Assembly: GCA_002779055.1 (NCBI GenBank) | Contig: PEXM01000050.1 | Coordinates: 1-9,172, forward strand | Direction: 5' to 3' | Length of the DNA: 9,172 bases | DNA from: Elusimicrobia bacterium CG08_land_8_20_14_0_20_44_26 | GTDB lineage: Bacteria; CG03 | Shown here: positions 1 to 6,093 of the stretch, piece by piece | Layout of the letters: the number at the start of each line of letters is the position of its first letter | How positions within the stretch are numbered: position 1 is the stretch's first letter | Translations under genes and position numbers: made by a program | The notes under the pieces: generated by a model | Databases searched by the model: none | What the model saw: the letters and a program-made list of their open reading frames with translations, nothing else | Told to the model about the DNA's origin: nothing

Positions 1-1
1 A

Positions 2-40
2 TATTACGAGAGTATCGGCGCGAAGATTTACGAGGTATAG
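2..40 (+). CDS. C-terminal end of an upstream gene (partial)
   Basis: Frame 2 reads YYESIGAKIYEV and then TAG at 38-40. The residues look like real protein, and the stop lies just before an AT-rich, purine-rich leader that ends in the Shine-Dalgarno site of the next gene. Only 12 codons are visible, so no family can be named. The whole reading could also be chance. The gene body lies outside the window to the left. Confidence 0.4.
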   Translation, partial: YYESIGAKIYEV

Positions 41-93
41 AGGATTAAAGGAGAATAAGAAAAAGATAAAATGACATCCCATTTCAAAGGATT

Positions 94-100
94 AAGGAGG
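94..100 (+). promoter_or_regulatory. Shine-Dalgarno site of apgM
   Basis: AAGGAGG is a full match to the anti-Shine-Dalgarno core and sits 4 bases before the ATG at 105. The same GGAGGTTTTATG arrangement occurs before the gap gene. This supports the start at 105 over the internal ATG triplets at 120, 123 and 126. Bases 41-93 hold no gene I can support. Confidence 0.75.
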
Positions 101-104
101 TTTT

Positions 105-1307
105 ATGTTTCCTGAAAATATGATGATGCAGTTGTCGGAGAAAACTTCATCAAGAATTTGCATGATTGTAATGGATGGCCTTAGCGGGATACCTTTTGAC
201 GACAAAACCGCGCTTGAGAAAGCTTTACACCCGAATCTTGACGCACTCGCAAAAGAGTCCTCATGCGGCAGTAGCGTGCCGGTGGCGCTCGGAATAACGC
301 CGGGCTCAGGTCCGGGGCACCTCGCTTTATTCGGCTATAATCCGATGACCTACCTTATCGGGCGGGGCGTGCTTGAAGCACTCGGTATTGGCCGGACGCT
401 TTCAGAGTTTGATCTCGCTTCGCGCGCTAATTTCGCCACAATGAAAAAAGGCATAATTTCCGACCGGCGCGCCGGCAGAATCCCAAACAAAGAAAACGCC
501 CGCCTCGTAAAAAAACTCTCCAACGTTATTTCTGAAATAGACGGCGTTAAAGTCGAAATATTTTCCGGAAAGGAACACAGATTCGTCGTTATTTTTACAG
601 GAGAGGATCTCGCCGACGGACTTCTTGACGCCGATCCGCAGAAAGAAGGGCTGCCCCCCCTGGAGTGCGCGGCGTTATCTCCATCTTCCGCAAGATCTCA
701 ACGAATCGTAAACGCTTTTATCAGGAAAGCGAACGAAGTGCTCTCTGATGAGAAAGTCGCCAACACCATTCTTATGCGGGGGTTTGCGCGCCTTCCTGAG
801 ATACCCAAGATGTCGCAATTATACAAACTCACAGCAGGAGCATTCGCAACTTACCCTATGTATAAGGGTCTTGCCTCTCTCGTGGGAATGGAAATCGTTG
901 ACTGCGGCGCAACGCCGGAAAGCCAGCTTAAAACATTTAAGAAAGAAAACGGAAAGTTTGATTTTGTATATTACCATTACAAATATACGGATTCGCGCGG
1001 AGAAGACAAGGACTTCAACGGCAAGGTTAAAGCGATTGAGGACTTTGACAAATATCTCCCGGAAATTTTAGAGGAGAATTTTGACGTCGTGTGCCTGACG
1101 GCTGACCACTCAACTCCCGCAAAAATGGGATGCCACTCCTGGCACCCCGTGCCGATTGCGGTGAGGTCCAAATACGAGCCCCCCGACAACATCCAGACCT
1201 TTACGGAAAAAGAGTGTTCAAAGGGTTCTCTCGGAAGAATATGGTCAAGCGATATAATGCCCATTCTTATGGCGAATTCGCTGAAGCTCAAAAAGTTCGG
1301 AGCGTGA
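105..1307 (+). CDS. apgM: 2,3-bisphosphoglycerate-independent phosphoglycerate mutase, archaeal type
   Basis: This enzyme interconverts 3-phosphoglycerate and 2-phosphoglycerate in the cytoplasm (glycolysis and gluconeogenesis) without a bisphosphoglycerate cofactor. It belongs to the alkaline-phosphatase-like metalloenzyme superfamily. Visible marks are the N-terminal metal site in IVMDGLSG (D24), the nucleophile motif TPGSGPGHLALFGYNP (probable S68), GRGVLEALGIG near residue 90, and RGFARLP near 224. The metal-binding C-terminal motifs are YTDSRGED near 293-300, TADHSTP (D333, H334) and HSWHPVP (H343, H346). The protein ends in the family-typical KFGA. Its 400 residues are close to the usual length of about 400-410. 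The GSGPGH and GED forms, instead of GSDTAH and GHD, are what I associate with the bacterial branch of ApgM. It is the first complete gene of the window, and the M23 gene follows after 27 bases. With gap and pgk downstream, it makes three consecutive glycolytic steps in one neighbourhood. Confidence 0.93.
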   Translation: MFPENMMMQLSEKTSSRICMIVMDGLSGIPFDDKTALEKALHPNLDALAKESSCGSSVPVALGITPGSGPGHLALFGYNPMTYLIGRGVLEALGIGRTLSEFDLASRANFATMKKGIISDRRAGRIPNKENARLVKKLSNVISEIDGVKVEIFSGKEHRFVVIFTGEDLADGLLDADPQKEGLPPLECAALSPSSARSQRIVNAFIRKANEVLSDEKVANTILMRGFARLPEIPKMSQLYKLTAGAFATYPMYKGLASLVGMEIVDCGATPESQLKTFKKENGKFDFVYYHYKYTDSRGEDKDFNGKVKAIEDFDKYLPEILEENFDVVCLTADHSTPAKMGCHSWHPVPIAVRSKYEPPDNIQTFTEKECSKGSLGRIWSSDIMPILMANSLKLKKFGA

Positions 1308-1334
1308 GTGAGGTAACGATATACAATAAAACCG

Positions 1335-2582
1335 GTGTCTTCCAGTAAATACATAAAACCGCTTTCCGCTTCTTTTACTTTATTTTTTCTTTCTGCTTTG
1401 ATTCTAACCGGTTGCGGCGGAAAAAAAGAAACGCCCGCAGAGAAAACAATCACCTACTGCGACACCTTTTCTACCGGCGAGACGCTCACACAAATTTTTT
1501 CCAGGTGCAATATTCCTCCGAATAACTATTTCAGTGTTATCGAAAAACTTAAAAGCATCTGCCCGAATGTCAAAAAAATAAAAGCCGGCGATTACTATGA
1601 GATAACTGTTTCCACGAACAACATTATTATTAATTTCTCATATAGCCCGGTGGTTGAAAAAAAATATGTTGTGAAGTTGTCAACGTCCGGATACAACGCC
1701 TGTGAGATAAAATACAAAATGACGAGAAAAATATTCGGTTATTCAGGCGTCATCAAAGACAATCTTTACAATTCAATGGTCGCATCGGGCCTTAATCCGT
1801 CTACGATTATGAATTTCGCTGATATTTTTGAATCCAGAATAGATTTTCTGACCGACCCGCGCGAAGGGGACAGGTTTTATGTCGTCTTTGAGCAGTATTT
1901 TACCGAACAGGGACAGGAGGTCGCGCGGGAGCGAATTTTGGCAGGCAAATACGTGCTAACGCTAAACAGGATAAAAAATACGAGCCAAACGTTTATCGCA
2001 TTCGCTTTCCCGCGCGATAATTCATACGATTATTATGAACCTTCGGGAGAATCTCTGCAAACACAGTTTCTTAAAGCCCCTCTTCATTTCAGGAGAATAT
2101 CTTCTTATTTTTCAAACAGGAGATACCACCCCATTTTAAGGTATTTCCGACCGCATCACGGAATTGATTACGCCGCGCCGACGGGAACGCCTGTTTCAAC
2201 AATAGGCGACGGCAAAGTGGTCTTTGTCGGGCGAAACAGGGAGTACGGGAAACAGGTGAAAATTAGGCACAATTCCTCTTACGAATCGTGGTACGCTCAT
2301 CTTTCCAAATACGGCAGCGCAATCCGGGCGAACTCATATGTAAAGAAGGGACAGATAATCGGTTATGTCGGCTCCACAGGTCTTGCCACAGGTCCACATC
2401 TTGATTTCAGGTTCAAGAAAAAAGGCAGTTTTGTGAATTTTCTCGCCATGCGGATGCCGCCTTCAAAAAAACTCAATAAAGAAGAAATGAAAATATTTTT
2501 GCCCCTCAAAAAAGAATATTACAGATGTTTTGCGGAATTGAAGGTGAAAGGAAAATTCAAAAAAGATGCTCCTTTTGATTGA
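1335..2582 (+). CDS. M23-family (LytM/MepM-like) peptidase, predicted lipoprotein
   Basis: This is probably a cell-wall endopeptidase, or an activator of one, anchored in the envelope. The N-terminus is a lipoprotein signal peptide: basic start, hydrophobic run, and lipobox LTGC with C27 as the predicted lipidated residue. Residues 40-120 look like a LysM/OapA-type binding region. Residues about 135-250 match the linker seen in MepM/YebA-type proteins (an FADIF..IDF...GDRF pattern, then EPSGESLQTQFLKAPL and FRRISSYFS). The M23 domain spans about 258-370, with HxxxD zinc ligands H274 and D278, catalytic-type H322 in YAHLS, and H355 in GPHLD. The second His of the canonical HxH, normally a zinc ligand, is Asp (D357). 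The start is GTG at 1335: an in-frame TAA at 1314-1316 blocks extension upstream. The only Shine-Dalgarno-like bases (GTGAGGT, 1308-1314) are about 20 bases away, so initiation may be weak. The gene overlaps coaX by 17 bases. Confidence 0.87.
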   Translation: MSSSKYIKPLSASFTLFFLSALILTGCGGKKETPAEKTITYCDTFSTGETLTQIFSRCNIPPNNYFSVIEKLKSICPNVKKIKAGDYYEITVSTNNIIINFSYSPVVEKKYVVKLSTSGYNACEIKYKMTRKIFGYSGVIKDNLYNSMVASGLNPSTIMNFADIFESRIDFLTDPREGDRFYVVFEQYFTEQGQEVARERILAGKYVLTLNRIKNTSQTFIAFAFPRDNSYDYYEPSGESLQTQFLKAPLHFRRISSYFSNRRYHPILRYFRPHHGIDYAAPTGTPVSTIGDGKVVFVGRNREYGKQVKIRHNSSYESWYAHLSKYGSAIRANSYVKKGQIIGYVGSTGLATGPHLDFRFKKKGSFVNFLAMRMPPSKKLNKEEMKIFLPLKKEYYRCFAELKVKGKFKKDAPFD

Positions 2583-3300
2583 CGCCGGAAACACGACCGT
2601 AAAGTTCGCAGTTCCATCCGGGAAGACGCTTAGAATTATAAAAGCGGTTCCGACAGAACTTTTTTCGTCCGAAGAAGTTGGTTCTCTTTTAAAGGTCTTT
2701 AAGGTCTGTGTCTTTTGTTCGGTTGTTCCGTCGGTCACAAAAATTATAAGAGATGCCTGCCGAAAAAGAAAAATAAAAATGTTCCAACCGACCTATAAAG
2801 ACATCAAGGACATAAAAATCAAATATAAAAAACCGTCGCGTTTGGGAGGCGACAGGCTCGCCGCTTTGAAAGGCGCTCTGGGGAGATTCCGTCCGCCTTT
2901 TATCGTAATTGATATCGGGACGGCCGTCACCTGCGAAATCGTGAACGTCAGGAGAGAATATCTGGGCGGCGTTATTTTCCCCGGCATTGAAATGTCAATG
3001 AGCGCGCTCGCTGAAAAAACGGCGCTCCTCGGGCGGCCGAGAAGGCGTTTCCGCAGAATAGAATCCGCCGCAGGGAGAAATACGGCTCAGTGCATTTCGC
3101 GCGGGGTCTTTAATTCTATCGCCGGCGGCATAGAAAAAACGGTGAAGGACTTCATCGCCTTGCATCCCCGTGCCCGGATTTTAATGACAGGAATCGGTTT
3201 AAGGCATTTCCGCCGTCGGGATTTCTCTTTCCGGTTCGTAAAAGACGAGGTTCTTGTTTTCAAAGGTCTTTTGCAATTTTATAAAAGTTGTTATAATTAA
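2566..3300 (+). CDS. coaX: Type III pantothenate kinase
   Basis: CoaX phosphorylates pantothenate, the first committed step of coenzyme A synthesis. It is a cytoplasmic ASKHA-fold homodimer that needs a monovalent cation. Seen motifs are the phosphate-1 loop DAGNT (D6), PSRLGGDR (residues 90-97, pantothenate/dimer region), VIDIGTAVT (catalytic Asp D116), and YLGGVIFPG with the following TALL. RNTAQCISRG and the C-terminal MTGIG correspond to the family's GxNT and TGG regions. The 244 residues are slightly shorter than the usual 250-260. The stretch GRPRRRFRRIE (about 146-156) is unusually basic. TGI in place of TGG and CE in place of the common FD after GTA.T are mild deviations. The ATG at 2566 lies inside the end of the M23 gene (17-base overlap), with AAGGTGAAAGG at 2541-2551 as a ribosome site, which suggests translational coupling. 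The -10 element of a likely downstream promoter overlaps its last codons. Confidence 0.9.
   Translation: MLLLIDAGNTTVKFAVPSGKTLRIIKAVPTELFSSEEVGSLLKVFKVCVFCSVVPSVTKIIRDACRKRKIKMFQPTYKDIKDIKIKYKKPSRLGGDRLAALKGALGRFRPPFIVIDIGTAVTCEIVNVRREYLGGVIFPGIEMSMSALAEKTALLGRPRRRFRRIESAAGRNTAQCISRGVFNSIAGGIEKTVKDFIALHPRARILMTGIGLRHFRRRDFSFRFVKDEVLVFKGLLQFYKSCYN
3271..3297 (+). promoter_or_regulatory. Possible sigma-70-type promoter for gap-pgk-secG
   Basis: TTGCAA at 3271-3276 matches 4 of 6 bases of the -35 consensus, and TATAAT at 3292-3297 is a perfect -10. The 15-base spacer is shorter than the ideal 17. The -10 sits at the last codons of coaX, directly before its TAA stop, about 40 bases ahead of the gap start. 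AT-rich DNA produces such matches by chance, so this is a plausible call only. It fits the change from coaX to a highly expressed glycolytic operon. Confidence 0.4.
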
Positions 3301-3326
3301 GATTAGTGTTGAATGTTTGGTTATTT

Positions 3327-3333
3327 AGGGAGG
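3327..3333 (+). promoter_or_regulatory. Shine-Dalgarno site of gap
   Basis: AGGGAGG stands four bases (TTTT) before the ATG at 3338. It is the same strong layout as before apgM, and it fixes the start of gap. Confidence 0.7.
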
Positions 3334-3337
3334 TTTT

Positions 3338-4354
3338 ATGACAAAGGTAGGAATTAACGGTTTTGGAAGAATTGGTCGACTTGTTTTGAGAGCAGCTTTA
3401 TCTCAAAAAGCAGAACTGGATTTTGTGGCAGTAAATGATTTAACAGATGCGAAAACTCTGGCTCATCTTTTGAAGTATGATTCTACTTTTGGAACTTTAA
3501 AAGAAGAAGTAAAAGCAAAAGATAATGCAATTTTGATAAATGGCAAAGAATTAAAGGTTTTAGCAATTAAGGAACCGAGCGAACTTCCGTGGAAAACATT
3601 GGGTGTAGAAATTGTTGTTGAATCCACAGGCATATTCACAAAAGTTGAAGATTGTCGCAAACATCTTACAGCAGGAGCAAAAAAAGTTGTTTTGACCGCG
3701 GCTTACAAAAAAAGTGCGGAGGACTCAATAATGGTCAATATCGGAATCAACGAGAAAGATTATGATGCTAAAAAACACAATGTTATTTCTATGGCTTCTT
3801 GCACAACCAATAGTTTTACGCCGATGATGAAAGTAATTGAAGAAAATTTCGGAGTGGAAAAAGCATTAATGACCACAATTCATTCATACACCAATGATCA
3901 AAGAATTTTGGATTTCCCGCATAAGGATTTAAGACGAGCCCGCGCTGCCGCTTGCTCAATTATTCCCACCACTACTAACGCTGCCATAGCTGTGGCGGAA
4001 ATTATTCCTTCTCTTAAAGGGAAATTTGATGGGATGGCAATGAGGGTTCCCACTTCTGATGTATCGCTTTCTGATGCTACGATGATTGTAAAAAAGAAAA
4101 CCACCAAAGAAGAAATAAATGCCGCTTTAAAAAAGGCATCTGAAAATGAGTTAAAGGGTATTTTAGGATATACAGAAGAGCCATTGGTTTCCAGGGATTT
4201 TGTAGGTTCTACTTATTCAGCAGTTGTGGATGCTCTTTCAACAAGAGTAATGGATGGAAATATGGTTAAAGTCCTTACCTGGTATGATAATGAATGGGGT
4301 TATTCCTGCAGAATAATAGAATTGATGAAGTATATTGCAGAAAAAGGAATATAA
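3338..4354 (+). CDS. gap: Glyceraldehyde-3-phosphate dehydrogenase, type I
   Basis: This is the phosphorylating GAPDH of glycolysis: glyceraldehyde-3-phosphate, NAD and phosphate give 1,3-bisphosphoglycerate. The NAD-binding Rossmann domain starts with GINGFGRIGR. D34 in VAVNDL suggests NAD preference. The catalytic motif is ASCTTN with nucleophile C155, and the base is H182 in HSYTNDQ. The substrate-binding segment RARAAACSIIPTTT follows, then MAMRVPT (R237 region) and the C-terminal WYDNEWGYS signature. Its 338 residues fit the family. Two deviations stand out. CTTNC is CTTNS here, a known type of variation. The TTTGAA segment reads TTTNAA, so N214 replaces the Gly that lines the inorganic-phosphate site. 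Base composition is clearly lower in GC than in apgM or coaX (for example 14 of 60 GC in 3481-3540), with many TTA, TTG and AAA codons. The pgk gene begins 2 bases after the stop. Confidence 0.97.
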   Translation: MTKVGINGFGRIGRLVLRAALSQKAELDFVAVNDLTDAKTLAHLLKYDSTFGTLKEEVKAKDNAILINGKELKVLAIKEPSELPWKTLGVEIVVESTGIFTKVEDCRKHLTAGAKKVVLTAAYKKSAEDSIMVNIGINEKDYDAKKHNVISMASCTTNSFTPMMKVIEENFGVEKALMTTIHSYTNDQRILDFPHKDLRRARAAACSIIPTTTNAAIAVAEIIPSLKGKFDGMAMRVPTSDVSLSDATMIVKKKTTKEEINAALKKASENELKGILGYTEEPLVSRDFVGSTYSAVVDALSTRVMDGNMVKVLTWYDNEWGYSCRIIELMKYIAEKGI

Positions 4355-4356
4355 AA

Positions 4357-5535
4357 ATGAAAAGTGTAAAAAGTATTCTAAAAGCGGATATAAAAGGGAA
4401 AAGAGTCCTTGTCAGAGTAGATTTCAATGTTCCTATAAAAGAGAAAAAAATTTCCGATAACACAAGAATTCTTGCGCATGGAGAAACAATAAATTACATT
4501 CTTGAAAAAGGAGCAAAAAAAGTAATTTTAATTTCACACCTCGGAAGGCCAAAAGGAAAAATAAAACCGGAATTTTCTCTTAAAATTGTCTGCGGGGAAC
4601 TAAAAAAAATTCTTGCGAGAGACATAACGTTCTTCAATGATTGCGTCGGTGATGAGGTGAAAAACGGGATTTCAAAACTTCAGGATAATTCTGTCTGTCT
4701 TCTTGAAAATTTGAGATTTCATCCGGAAGAAGAGAAAAATGATGAAAGTTTTTCAAAAGAACTCGCTGAACTTGCTGATCTTTTTGTGCAGGATGCTTTT
4801 GCTGTTTCTCATAGAGCCCATGCATCAACGGTTGGAGTAACAAAATTCTTACCATCAGTTGCAGGTTTTCTCCTTATGAAAGAAGTAAAATATCTTTCAG
4901 AACTTCTTTTGAATCCGGTGAGGCCTTTTGTCGCAGTGCTTGGGGGTGCAAAGGTGTCCACAAAAATATCCGTTATGTCGAAACTTCTCAAAAAAGCAGA
5001 CATCCTTCTTGTCGGAGGAGCAATGTCTTACACTTTTCTGAAAGCTCTCGGGCAGAATATCGGCTCTTCTCTTTACGAAGAAGATTTCATCGGTAATGCC
5101 AAAGAAACCGCAGACGTCTGCAAAAATCTTTTTCTTCCCGAAGATCACGTAATCAGCAAATCGCCGGAAAAACCGGACGGCGAAAGAGTAGTAAAAAGCA
5201 TTCCCGACGGTTTTTTCGGAGTGGATATCGGGCCTGAAACGGTTTCAAAATATTCCAGCATCATTAAACGGGCTAAAACAATCTTCTGGAACGGACCGAT
5301 GGGTATTTTTGAAGTGGACGATTTTTCAAAAGGCACGCAGAAAATTGCGGAAGCCATAGCGGAAGCAACAACCGCGGGAGCCATTTCCGTAGCAGGAGGA
5401 GGCGATTCCGTCGCCGCCGTAAAAAAAGCGGGCGTTTCCGGAAAGTTCAGCCACATTTCAACCGGCGGAGGAGCGTCTCTTGAATTTGTGGAAGGTAAAA
5501 CTCTGCCGGGCATAGAAGCGTTGATGGAGGAGTAG
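4357..5535 (+). CDS. pgk: Phosphoglycerate kinase
   Basis: PGK transfers phosphate from 1,3-bisphosphoglycerate to ADP, using the product of the preceding GAPDH. The start chosen is ATG 4357, giving 392 residues. An in-frame ATG at 4294 would run through the end of gap and add 21 residues without family character, while AAAGGA at 4343-4348 serves 4357 well. Family marks are RVDFNVP (R20-P26), HLGRPKG (61-67), LLENLRFHPEEE (115-126), AFAVSHRAHAST (147-158; R153 substrate contact) and LGGAKVSTKI (195-204). The hinge and nucleotide side show WNGPMGIFE (311-319), AGGGDS (346-351) and STGGGASLE (368-376). VQDAF replaces the usual VNDAF. The 5' third is low in GC (18 of 60 in 4441-4500), while the 3' end is not (33 of 60 in 5401-5460), a clear gradient within one gene. 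Spacing is 2 bases after gap and 4 bases before secG, so the three form one operon. Confidence 0.96.
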   Translation: MKSVKSILKADIKGKRVLVRVDFNVPIKEKKISDNTRILAHGETINYILEKGAKKVILISHLGRPKGKIKPEFSLKIVCGELKKILARDITFFNDCVGDEVKNGISKLQDNSVCLLENLRFHPEEEKNDESFSKELAELADLFVQDAFAVSHRAHASTVGVTKFLPSVAGFLLMKEVKYLSELLLNPVRPFVAVLGGAKVSTKISVMSKLLKKADILLVGGAMSYTFLKALGQNIGSSLYEEDFIGNAKETADVCKNLFLPEDHVISKSPEKPDGERVVKSIPDGFFGVDIGPETVSKYSSIIKRAKTIFWNGPMGIFEVDDFSKGTQKIAEAIAEATTAGAISVAGGGDSVAAVKKAGVSGKFSHISTGGGASLEFVEGKTLPGIEALMEE

Positions 5536-5539
5536 AATT

Positions 5540-5827
5540 ATGTATACTTTTTTTGTGATTTTGCACGCTATTGTAGCGGTTCTTCTGATTTTTATAATAC
5601 TTTTACAGGTGAGCCGCGGCTCAACGGGCTCCGCATTCCTCGGAGGAAGTTCCGATTCTCTCCTCTTGGGACCGGCGGGGGATGTTTTTCTGAAAAAGGT
5701 CGTTGTCGTTTTAGGCATTGTCTTTGTCGTTACTTCCATTACAATATCGTCTCTGGTAAAAAACAGAGGTGTGAGTTTTCCGGATGCATCGCCAGTAGCG
5801 CAGCCGCAACCTCCGCCTAGTGAATAA
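5540..5827 (+). CDS. secG: SecG subunit of the Sec translocon
   Basis: SecG is the small inner-membrane partner of SecYE that helps SecA-driven protein export. This 95-residue protein has two predicted transmembrane helices, about residues 2-23 and 53-72. They are joined by the family-typical loop LLQVSRGSTGSAFLGG, followed by a short LLGPAGDVFLKK segment. The C-terminal tail (from about 80) is rich in Pro and Gln and is probably disordered. GGAGGAG at 5526-5532, inside the last codons of pgk, is its ribosome site, so translation is likely coupled to pgk. The order pgk-(tpiA)-secG-tRNA-Leu is known from many bacteria; here tpiA is not present between pgk and secG. Confidence 0.92.
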   Translation: MYTFFVILHAIVAVLLIFIILLQVSRGSTGSAFLGGSSDSLLLGPAGDVFLKKVVVVLGIVFVVTSITISSLVKNRGVSFPDASPVAQPQPPPSE

Positions 5828-5860
5828 TTTTTTGGGCGAAATCGGTATTAAGAAATAAAA

Positions 5861-5942
5861 GCCGGGGTGGTGAAATTGGCATACACGTACGTTTGAGGTG
5901 CGTATGGGGAAACCTGTACGGGTTCAAGTCCCGTCCCCGGCA
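5861..5942 (+). tRNA. tRNA-Leu (anticodon GAG)
   Basis: A full cloverleaf can be drawn by hand. The acceptor stem GCCGGGG (5861-5867) pairs with CCCCGGC (5935-5941), with A5942 as discriminator. The anticodon stem TACGT/GCGTA (5888-5892/5900-5904, one T-G pair) closes the loop TTGAGGT, with anticodon GAG at 5895-5897, which reads CUC and CUU. The long variable arm GGG-GAAA-CCT (5906-5915) is typical of class II leucine tRNAs. The T stem ACGGG/CCCGT (5918-5922/5930-5934) closes TTCAAGT. CCA is not encoded and must be added by a nucleotidyltransferase. The gene lies 33 bases after secG and is probably cotranscribed with it. E. coli also has a GAG leucine tRNA (leuU) right after secG. Confidence 0.95.
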
Positions 5943-6026
5943 AAAGACATAATATAGAGTTTTACGTTACAACCTCTATGTAGATTGCGTAGAAGTTTTA
6001 GAAATGGGAAAAGTATTTAATAAAAC

Positions 6027-6074
6027 AAATCCCCCTCTTTCCCCCTTTTTCAAAGGGGGATGTAAGAGGGATTT
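6027..6074. repeat. Imperfect palindromic repeat (REP/MITE-like)
   Basis: A nested palindrome. The inner hairpin is CCCCCTTT (6041-6048), loop TTC, AAAGGGGG (6052-6059). The outer arms AAATCCCCCTCTT (6027-6039) and AAGAGGGATTT (6064-6074) pair except for a two-base excess of C on the left. The pattern ATCCCCCT..CCCCCTTTTTCAAAGGGGGA is one I recognise from dispersed intergenic repeats in many bacterial genomes. Only one copy is seen here. It occupies the gap between the tRNA and the next gene and would form a strong hairpin just 5 bases before that gene's ribosome site. An ATG at 6004 reads through the repeat in frame with the gene, but this is probably spurious. Confidence 0.75.
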
Positions 6075-6079
6075 TGGTT

Positions 6080-6086
6080 GGGGAGA
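6080..6086 (+). promoter_or_regulatory. Shine-Dalgarno site deciding the start at 6094
   Basis: GGGGAGA lies 7 bases before the ATG at 6094. That ATG begins directly with a lipoprotein signal peptide. This argues against the longer in-frame start at 6004, which would put 30 repeat-derived residues in front of the signal. Confidence 0.65.
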
Positions 6087-6093
6087 TGCTGTT

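Noticed and set aside
71..115. A 14-codon ORF (ATG at 71) that overlaps the start of apgM, like a leader peptide
   Set aside because: Its nearest Shine-Dalgarno-like bases (47-53) are 17 bases away, there is no run of a regulatory amino acid, and no attenuator hairpin follows. Chance is enough.
654..660. Run of seven C inside apgM as a possible slippage or phase-variation site
   Set aside because: The reading frame is intact and the codons translate to the plausible GLPPLE in a normal-length protein. The run is short.
4294..4356. Longer N-terminus for pgk starting inside gap
   Set aside because: The extra 21 residues overlap the conserved C-terminus of gap, lack PGK similarity, and a good ribosome site serves the ATG at 4357.
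5954..5979. ATAGAG/CTCTAT hairpin after the tRNA as a terminator
   Set aside because: The stem is only six AT-rich pairs with a large loop and no T run follows. It is too weak to call.
5985..6019. Promoter TTGCGT...TATTTA before the acid phosphatase-like gene
   Set aside because: The spacer is 23 bases and both boxes are poor matches.
6004..6093. Longer N-terminus for the acid phosphatase-like protein
   Set aside because: The extra 30 residues are mostly translated palindromic repeat and would bury the lipoprotein signal peptide. A ribosome site precedes the ATG at 6094.
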